A stretch of 12,474 bases of DNA from JADHUC01 sp964617665 (lineage in GTDB: Bacteria; Planctomycetota; Planctomycetia; Pirellulales; Pirellulaceae), in NCBI GenBank assembly GCA_964617665.1, contig CAZUAH010000412.1, forward strand, positions 1-12,474, in the 5' to 3' direction. Below the pieces are notes generated by a model. It was not told the origin of the DNA, did no database searches, and saw only the letters and a list, made by a program, of their open reading frames with translations. Positions within the stretch are counted from its first letter, which is position 1. Every line of letters starts with the position of its first letter. The translations under genes were made by a program, and so were the position numbers. Below are positions 7,202-12,474 of this stretch, piece after piece.

Positions 7202-8218
7202 TCATGTCTTGTTCCAAAACCAAAGCACGCGATCCGATATTCGCGGAACACAAACGTTTGGGTCCTTTGTTTCCTTGTCGATGCCAAGTTCCCACGGAGT
7301 GGGGCCAACCCAGGATGTCTTCTTCCCTCTTATGACTATGCAGCCTTTGGTCAAATCAATTTCTACAAACGCCCAAAGTGGGTTCTTGTACGGCGCCGTG
7401 TGCGAAATCCAGGGGAATTCTCGGTGGACATCTTTGCCGTAGCTCTCATGCTTGAATTGGCCTCCTAACCACGTGTATGACGCGCTGTTGATGCGAATGT
7501 AATGGATGCCATCTATTTGTTTTGCCTGATCGTCATGGTGATGACCGCAAAAGCAGGCCACTACTTTCTTCTGACCCGTCTTGGTCTTCGCTTCTTCGAG
7601 TGTCTTGCGTACGTGTTCACTGTTCTCGATACCAGTAGAGTGATCCAATGCCTGATGGGTGAAAACAATGGTGGGCAGCGACGTAGCCTCCAAATCTCTG
7701 CTGATCCAACTCAATTGCTCCTTGGAGATATATCGCTTGTAGCCTTGACTCTTGCCGCCGGGCTCATTTCCATCAAGAACCATGACATGCACTCCCTTTA
7801 TGTCAGAAGAGTAGTGCTTGCCAGGCATCCCAAAGAATGCCGCAGTTTGCTCCCGCGTATACCCACCATCCATGTCGTGGTTCCCGAGCACATGATATCG
7901 AGATCCGTCGAATTGCCTCCAGCGCTCAAGGAACTCTCGATTACGTTCATGAGGCCGGCAGAAGTCGCCAAGCTGGCAAATGAAATCGGCCTTTGCTTCA
8001 TTCATTGCTTCTGTGAATGCTTTGATTCGTTGGCGTCCATCATGCATCACATCTTGATGAACGTCTGCAATGAGGCCAAACCGCAGGACAGGCGGGGTTT
8101 TGCTCGAACCAAATGCAAAGGGCTCACAGAGACAGGCACACGAACAGAACGAAACTGTCTTCAGGAACGAACGCCTGCTAGTTGTGTTGTCGTGTTTTGT
8201 AGCATCCATACGAATCAT
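7202..8218 (-). CDS. Tat-exported calcineurin-like metallophosphoesterase
   Basis: The 338 residues match an intact calcineurin-like phosphoesterase, which hydrolyses phosphomono- or diesters at a two-metal centre. The N-terminus TTSRRSFLKTVSF (11-24) is a twin-arginine signal, so the folded enzyme is exported. Its hydrophobic part is unusually Cys-rich (Cys25, 27, 29, 31). All metal-site blocks are present in order: ADVH (Asp52, His54), QLGDF (Asp85), LGNHD (Asn113, His114), FTHQ (His188) and CGHHHDD (His226, His228). Met4 (ATG at 8209-8207) is the more likely start, because AAGGG (8219-8223) is 9 nt from it and directly touches the first ATG. It lies 17 bp after the SGNH/TPR gene on the same strand, consistent with the last gene of an operon. 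It is visibly less GC-rich than its neighbours, suggesting recent transfer. Substrate unknown. Confidence 0.92.
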   Translation of the reverse strand: MIRMDATKHDNTTSRRSFLKTVSFCSCACLCEPFAFGSSKTPPVLRFGLIADVHQDVMHDGRQRIKAFTEAMNEAKADFICQLGDFCRPHERNREFLERWRQFDGSRYHVLGNHDMDGGYTREQTAAFFGMPGKHYSSDIKGVHVMVLDGNEPGGKSQGYKRYISKEQLSWISRDLEATSLPTIVFTHQALDHSTGIENSEHVRKTLEEAKTKTGQKKVVACFCGHHHDDQAKQIDGIHYIRINSASYTWLGGQFKHESYGKDVHREFPWISHTAPYKNPLWAFVEIDLTKGCIVIRGKKTSWVGPTPWELGIDKETKDPNVCVPRISDRVLWFWNKT

Positions 8219-8223
8219 CCCTT
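8219..8223 (-). promoter_or_regulatory. Ribosome binding site (AAGGG) for the metallophosphoesterase
   Basis: On the - strand AAGGG is immediately followed by ATG at 8218 but lies 9 nt before the in-frame ATG at 8209. That spacing favours the shorter start, giving a 335-residue protein with the Tat motif intact. Confidence 0.45.
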
Positions 8224-8235
8224 ATCATGCCAAGA

Positions 8236-10341
8236 CTAGTTTGACCGTGCGCCCTTTTCGGCATCGCGGAGATTTGCCTCGGCCAACTTATCGTCGGGAC
8301 GGATGCGGAGCACGTGGCGGAATTGGTCGGCTGCTTCGTCCATACGGCCCTCTTGCATGAGCATCACGCCGAGATTGTTGTGGGCGTCGGCATCGTCAAC
8401 GTTGAGTGCGACGGCACGGCGGTAGTGCTCGATGGCCTCGGGGCGGCGGCCAAGATTACCAAGGGCGTTCGCCAAGTTGTAGTTGATGTTGGCGTCATCG
8501 GGTTTCAGGGCGACAGCCTTTTCGTAGTTCGATAGAGCCTCGTCGAAGCGGCACTGTTCGGCGTGAATAGCGCCGATCATTTGCCAGGCGTCCGCGTCTT
8601 CGGGGCGAAGTCGGGCCAATGCCGCGAAGTGCGCGAGGGCCTCGCTCAATTCACCGCGGTCGACCAGCGCCGCTCCTAACATTTGGTGGGCTTCAGCGTA
8701 GTCCGGACGGTGACTCAGCGCTCGGCGATAGTGTTCGATGGCCAGCTCGATTCGTCCGGTCTCGCTGAGATACGCGGCCGAGAGGACCAGACTTTCGGGG
8801 TCATCGGGCAACTTCTGAGCAGCACGCATCGCGAGCGCCCCGGCTTCATGGTGTTTGCCAGCCCAGTTGAGCACCTTGGCCAAGTTGCGTAGTGCGATTG
8901 CATGCTGCCGAGGGTCGATGCGGGAGTCGATCTGCCGGGAAACATCTGTCACCAGTTCCTCGGTGGGCATGGAGCGGGCGTCGATGATTCCCGACTCGAT
9001 CAGCCGCCCGATGATCGCCGCAGCAAGCTGGCCGTTCGTCGAGATCGTGGGGTGGACGTGGTCGAGAAAGGACTCCTCGCCGGGGCACGCATGGCCAAGT
9101 TGTCGCCGACACCGATCGCTGACGATCCGTTCGAAGTCTACGACCGGCACGTTCAATTGGTCGCCCATGCGGCGGATGATTTGTGGTATTTCGTTCACTG
9201 CCCGCAATGGGCAGACATCCTCGTCGATGGCACGCGCGAGTGCAGTCTTTGCCTCGTCGGGCCGCTTTAGCTTCAGCAGCACGCGGCCCGTTCGCCAGTG
9301 AAGCTCGGCGTAGCGTGCGTCGATCTCCTCTGCTCTCCGGTAGGCGGCAAGGGCATCTTCAATCTTTCCGTCTCGATCCAACCTCCGCGCTCGTTCGTAC
9401 AGCCGCGTCCAACGTTGCCGTTCTTCCTCGGAAAGCCCGTCTGAGTGCTGGCTCTTGAATGGTGAACAGTCTTTCAGATTCGAGGTGGGCGTAACGAGCA
9501 CCACATCGGCACCAGCGCTGCGAGCGACGCGAACAATGCGCGCGAGGTTATCCTCGAAGTGTTCGAGAATCCGCCGACGCCGGCCGTCGTTTCGCTCATA
9601 AGACGTTGGACCGACCGTGTGGTCCAGCTTCGCGTCGACTTCCTCCGGAATTATAAATCGACCGGCGTCCTGCGTGTTGCGCTGCCTGCCGCGTATTCGA
9701 TGCGCCAGCGCGTAGATCCGCGTTCGTGCGAGGGTGCTAGTGAGGTGACGCCATAGGGGCGACGCTCGCCGAATGTCGCCATACGTGCGCTCCTCGAGGA
9801 ACTCGTTCTGACCGGTGTAGACGATCAGCAGGTCAGGCTCGTATTCCGACAGTTCCACGGCCAGTCGCGCCACTCGATAACTCGCGTAGCTGACACCTCC
9901 GGCATTAATGACCTCCCATTTCGCATCCGGCGCGACTCGGGGCAACAGCTCGCGCAGCCAGCCGGAAAACGAAGTGGCATCGTCGTACGGTCGGCCGTAT
10001 GTGGTCGAGCCACCAAGGCAGAAGATGCGTTTCGTGTTGTCCGCCTTTTGATGAGGGAAACTCTGCTTGTTGAAGAAAGCAAGTTTTCCCGGCGCGGTGA
10101 CCATCCACGTGGAATTGTCCATCTCGGAATCGCTCACAAACAAAGGCGAGCTGCCGGCGAAACCGACGAAGGGATCAGTGGTGTCGATAACGGGTTGGAT
10201 GCCGACTAATGCAAGTACGCCCTCAAGGCCAGCGAAGAACAGCAGCGTGGCGAGCAGCGAATAGGCGAGCTTTTTCCGCCAAGACAGCCGACGGCGGCCT
10301 CTCGTTGGTTGGGCGTTCCGCTTGTCCGGGGTGCGGATCAT
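8236..10341 (-). CDS. Membrane-anchored SGNH/GDSL hydrolase fused to TPR repeats
   Basis: This intact 701-residue protein has a basic N-terminus (RGRRRLSWRKK), one membrane segment (about 25-47, AYSLLATLLFFAGLEGVLAL) and an outward-facing remainder. The SGNH esterase blocks are all visible: FCLGGSTTYG (Ser112), NAGGVSYAS (Gly148/149), YTGQNEF (Asn179) and FLDHVHPT (Asp427, His430). A TPR-like helical hairpin (about 323-372, DALAAYRRAEEIDARYAELH) is inserted between blocks III and V. About six TPRs follow (480-690), such as AIEHYRRALSHRPDYAEAH and NINYNLANALGNLGRRPEAI. SGNH enzymes act on esters, often acetyl groups of polysaccharides or lipids; TPRs bind protein partners. The substrate is unknown. 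Its ATG (10341) overlaps the stop of the upstream PQQ-type gene by 4 bp (ATGA), and GGGGA (10346-10350) is a close ribosome binding site, so the two are probably translationally coupled. The phosphoesterase follows after 17 bp. Confidence 0.93.
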   Translation of the reverse strand: MIRTPDKRNAQPTRGRRRLSWRKKLAYSLLATLLFFAGLEGVLALVGIQPVIDTTDPFVGFAGSSPLFVSDSEMDNSTWMVTAPGKLAFFNKQSFPHQKADNTKRIFCLGGSTTYGRPYDDATSFSGWLRELLPRVAPDAKWEVINAGGVSYASYRVARLAVELSEYEPDLLIVYTGQNEFLEERTYGDIRRASPLWRHLTSTLARTRIYALAHRIRGRQRNTQDAGRFIIPEEVDAKLDHTVGPTSYERNDGRRRRILEHFEDNLARIVRVARSAGADVVLVTPTSNLKDCSPFKSQHSDGLSEEERQRWTRLYERARRLDRDGKIEDALAAYRRAEEIDARYAELHWRTGRVLLKLKRPDEAKTALARAIDEDVCPLRAVNEIPQIIRRMGDQLNVPVVDFERIVSDRCRRQLGHACPGEESFLDHVHPTISTNGQLAAAIIGRLIESGIIDARSMPTEELVTDVSRQIDSRIDPRQHAIALRNLAKVLNWAGKHHEAGALAMRAAQKLPDDPESLVLSAAYLSETGRIELAIEHYRRALSHRPDYAEAHQMLGAALVDRGELSEALAHFAALARLRPEDADAWQMIGAIHAEQCRFDEALSNYEKAVALKPDDANINYNLANALGNLGRRPEAIEHYRRAVALNVDDADAHNNLGVMLMQEGRMDEAADQFRHVLRIRPDDKLAEANLRDAEKGARSN

Positions 10342-12474
10342 TTGTTCCCCAGGCAGATCAACGCGCCGCCCTGCGTCGCAATGTAGAGGCGGCCGTCGGC
10401 GACCGCAAGGCAGTCGTGCACAAGGCGGTCCTCAATGACATGCTCAGCCAACAGTTTGCCGTCACCAAGGCTATACATCCGCACGCGGCTGTTGGCGTTC
10501 TTTTCCTTTTCGCCCTCGTGCAGTAGCCCAGCCACGTATAACCGCTCGCCCGCCAGCACCATCCCGCACAGCCGCGCGGTGGTGGGCATCTTGACCGACC
10601 ACTCCTTGCCGGAAGCCGGTTTGGCAAACAGCAAAGCGTTGCCCGACATCTCGCCGTCTCCCGTGTTGACTTTGCCGCACGCCCGATAGCCGCAGGTGGC
10701 CGTCTCGTTGAAGGCCAGCATCTGACCGGTCGGTCGATCGCCACTCGACCACTGCGAGAGATTGCGGCGAATGGCGATCGGACGTTTGTACCAGGCGTCG
10801 TTCAACAGACCCAGCCGGCCGCCGCGGAGCCGCCCTTGGCTGGCACTGCGTGGTTTGCCGGTTTTGGCGTCGACCTCCCAAGCGGCCATCTGAATGGTGC
10901 CGCCACCTGCTGTTAGAACGTCGGGCACGCCGTTGTGGCCTTCGACGGGCGCGGTCCAAACGAGCTTCCCCGTCTTCGGCTCGACGGCGTAAGCCAGTAT
11001 TCCTCCGTCGGATAAGCCGTGCCGCCCAACGACAAAGTACGCCAGGCCGTTGTACACAAGCACGCCACCCACAACCGGGCACGCCGATTCGAGTTGGCCG
11101 TAGGCGACGATGCGGCGATCCTGCGGCGCGGCGCGGAACCGCCAAACTAGCTTGCCCTCAGCGGAGGTTACGCAATAGACCCACCCGTCGTGCGAACCGA
11201 ATAGGCACAGTCCGCCGTGAACGGTCGGTGGACAGTCGATGCGACCGCCACTGGTGAAACTCCATCGAGGCTTGCCGGTGACGGCGTCCAGCGCCGAAAG
11301 CCGATGGAAATCGCTGTCGCCCACCAGTGCCAAGCCGCCAGCCACGACCGGGCTGGTGAGCCGGCCTCCGTCCTTTTGATCCCATTCGAGCTCTACGGCC
11401 TTCGCGACACGATCGCCCACCTTATGTTCCCACAGCCTGGTCAATCCCGCCGGTCCAGCCGCGTCAGTGCTACCACTCCGGGAGATATCGTGACGATAAG
11501 TGGGCCAGCCTGACGCGGAGTCCGACGTGTCAATGGCGCTGCCATACACCGGCCCCTTTTCAAGGCGGTCTTCCGCAGGCGGCGCGGACGAGCCAGTCTC
11601 CGGATTTGTCTCCAAGGCGAGAAATCCGCGCAGCATGTCGTAGCATCCGCAGGCGTGCGGAAAGGTGTACACCAAACCGTTAGCTGGCACGAGACCGGCA
11701 GTGCGGCACGAGGTCCGGGCGGCGCCGAAGCGCTGGTAGTCATCCGTCTTCAGATCAGCGAACGCCATCGAACCACAGAGTACGAAATTGTCCGTCGCGA
11801 CGTCGGCACTACAGCGATGCTTGTACTGAAATTCTTTGGGCTGAAGTAGCCGCCTTTTCATTTCTCCCGTTTGTGGATCGAGTCCTTCCCACGCGTACTG
11901 GCCCGAACCTTTCGAATCGGCAGTGTGAACCCAGACCAGGCCTCCGGAGTGCATCACCTTGGTGTAACTGCCGCCGTGACCGATACGGGGATAGGTATAG
12001 TCCCACAGGTGCGAGCCGTCTTTGGCCGACACCGCATGGTTGCCGCGGCCGCTGGCCAGCACCAGCACGCCGTCGCTGTAGAGAATGAGATCGAACGATG
12101 TACCTTTGTCCCACGATTTTGTCGACGCTGCCCACTGTTCGTCACCGGTCTTCAGGTCCAGACGCACCAAATGCGATTCGCCTCCGCGACGGCTGAGGTC
12201 GGTGTTGATGAAAAGGTGCCCATCGCCGGCGCGCATTGCCTTTGGCTTGTGCGAGGCCGACCATCGGCTCTGACCGCTTTCGCTATCGAATGCAGTGATG
12301 CCTTTCGAGCCGGCAACCACCAGCAGGCCGTCGCTGAGGAGAAACTGGCCGGGGGCTTCGACGTCAAAGGTGCGGACTACTTTGCCCGTCCCGCCATCGA
12401 GGGCCACAAGTCTGTCACCGACCTTTGTGAAAACTTGACCATCCACCGATACCAGGTCGTTTGAGTCCGACTTG
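10338..12474 (-). CDS. PQQ-type beta-propeller protein (5' end outside window)
   Basis: The frame stays open to the window edge (KSDSNDLVSVDGQVF is read before the GTG at 12446), so the N-terminus and any signal peptide lie beyond 12474. Numbering from that GTG, at least 702 residues are present. They are built of short blades such as VALDGGTGKVVRTF, AFDSESGQSRW, RLDLKTGDEQW, ALDAVTGKPRWSF, CVTSAEGKLVWRF and AVEPKTGKLVWTA, the W-docking pattern of PQQ-like propellers. A conserved Cys-rich patch (CRTAGLVPANGLVYTFPHACGCYDMLRGFLAL region, about 247-278; shown as CRTAG ... PHACGCYD) divides two propeller halves; GWPTYRHDISRSG (313-325) opens the second. Such proteins are common and exported in planctomycetes, and most lack evidence of true PQQ binding, so a binding or scaffold role is as likely as dehydrogenase activity. 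No CxxCH heme site is seen. It is the upstream gene of the SGNH/TPR and phosphoesterase operon. Confidence 0.9.
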   Translation of the reverse strand, partial: KSDSNDLVSVDGQVFTKVGDRLVALDGGTGKVVRTFDVEAPGQFLLSDGLLVVAGSKGITAFDSESGQSRWSASHKPKAMRAGDGHLFINTDLSRRGGESHLVRLDLKTGDEQWAASTKSWDKGTSFDLILYSDGVLVLASGRGNHAVSAKDGSHLWDYTYPRIGHGGSYTKVMHSGGLVWVHTADSKGSGQYAWEGLDPQTGEMKRRLLQPKEFQYKHRCSADVATDNFVLCGSMAFADLKTDDYQRFGAARTSCRTAGLVPANGLVYTFPHACGCYDMLRGFLALETNPETGSSAPPAEDRLEKGPVYGSAIDTSDSASGWPTYRHDISRSGSTDAAGPAGLTRLWEHKVGDRVAKAVELEWDQKDGGRLTSPVVAGGLALVGDSDFHRLSALDAVTGKPRWSFTSGGRIDCPPTVHGGLCLFGSHDGWVYCVTSAEGKLVWRFRAAPQDRRIVAYGQLESACPVVGGVLVYNGLAYFVVGRHGLSDGGILAYAVEPKTGKLVWTAPVEGHNGVPDVLTAGGGTIQMAAWEVDAKTGKPRSASQGRLRGGRLGLLNDAWYKRPIAIRRNLSQWSSGDRPTGQMLAFNETATCGYRACGKVNTGDGEMSGNALLFAKPASGKEWSVKMPTTARLCGMVLAGERLYVAGLLHEGEKEKNANSRVRMYSLGDGKLLAEHVIEDRLVHDCLAVADGRLYIATQGGALICLGNK

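Noticed and set aside
7502..8239. Long + strand open frame (245 codons) opposite the phosphoesterase
   Set aside because: The - strand encodes all metal-binding blocks of a known family there. The + frame has no recognisable motif and reads as a shadow.
11871..12464. + strand frame of 197 codons at the right end
   Set aside because: It is antisense to regular propeller blades with the repeating TGxxxW pattern and has no supporting motif.
10338..12474. Heme c or confirmed PQQ dehydrogenase function
   Set aside because: There is no CxxCH motif; HACGCYD is the nearest Cys-rich stretch. PQQ-contacting residues cannot be identified with confidence, so only the propeller fold is claimed.

Overview
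The window looks like accessory DNA from a planctomycete of the Pirellulales/Rhodopirellula type, possibly a metagenomic contig. It is GC-rich over most of its length. It encodes large secreted proteins that planctomycetes typically carry: a pectate-lyase tail with a calcium-loop repeat, a LamG plus transglutaminase-like protein, a two-domain alpha/beta hydrolase, a malectin-like glycan-associated protein, a Tat-exported phosphoesterase, an SGNH hydrolase fused to TPRs and a PQQ-type beta-propeller. The taxon is inferred from protein style; there is no rRNA or other marker.

Left region (1-3107, + strand): the 3' end of a pectate-lyase-like gene is followed 84 bp later by a large secreted LamG/transglutaminase-like protein. 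This protein stops abruptly just after its catalytic Cys and His, so the end of the domain is missing.

Middle region (about 3041-6964) is a mosaic. An unrecognised + strand ORF carries two diverged copies of a motif and ends at 3690; two stem-loops lie downstream of it. Next comes an internal piece of a two-domain hydrolase on the - strand, cut at both ends (about 3877-5361). It abuts the 5'-less remainder of a large + strand glycan-associated protein (about 5360-6964). The three joints, near 3041, 3876 and 5360, each fall inside a coding sequence. The cause is either real rearrangement or an assembly chimera.

Right region (7202-12474, - strand) is intact and operon-like. A PQQ-type beta-propeller protein, whose 5' end lies beyond the window, overlaps a membrane-anchored SGNH hydrolase/TPR protein by 4 bp (ATGA). 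A Tat-dependent metallophosphoesterase follows after 17 bp. That last gene is visibly less GC-rich than the rest and may be a later arrival.

The left and middle genes suggest breakdown of plant or algal polysaccharides (pectin-like) outside the cytoplasm. The right operon acts at the cell envelope, but no shared pathway can be proven. I saw no tRNA, rRNA, CRISPR array or recognisable transposase or integrase gene.
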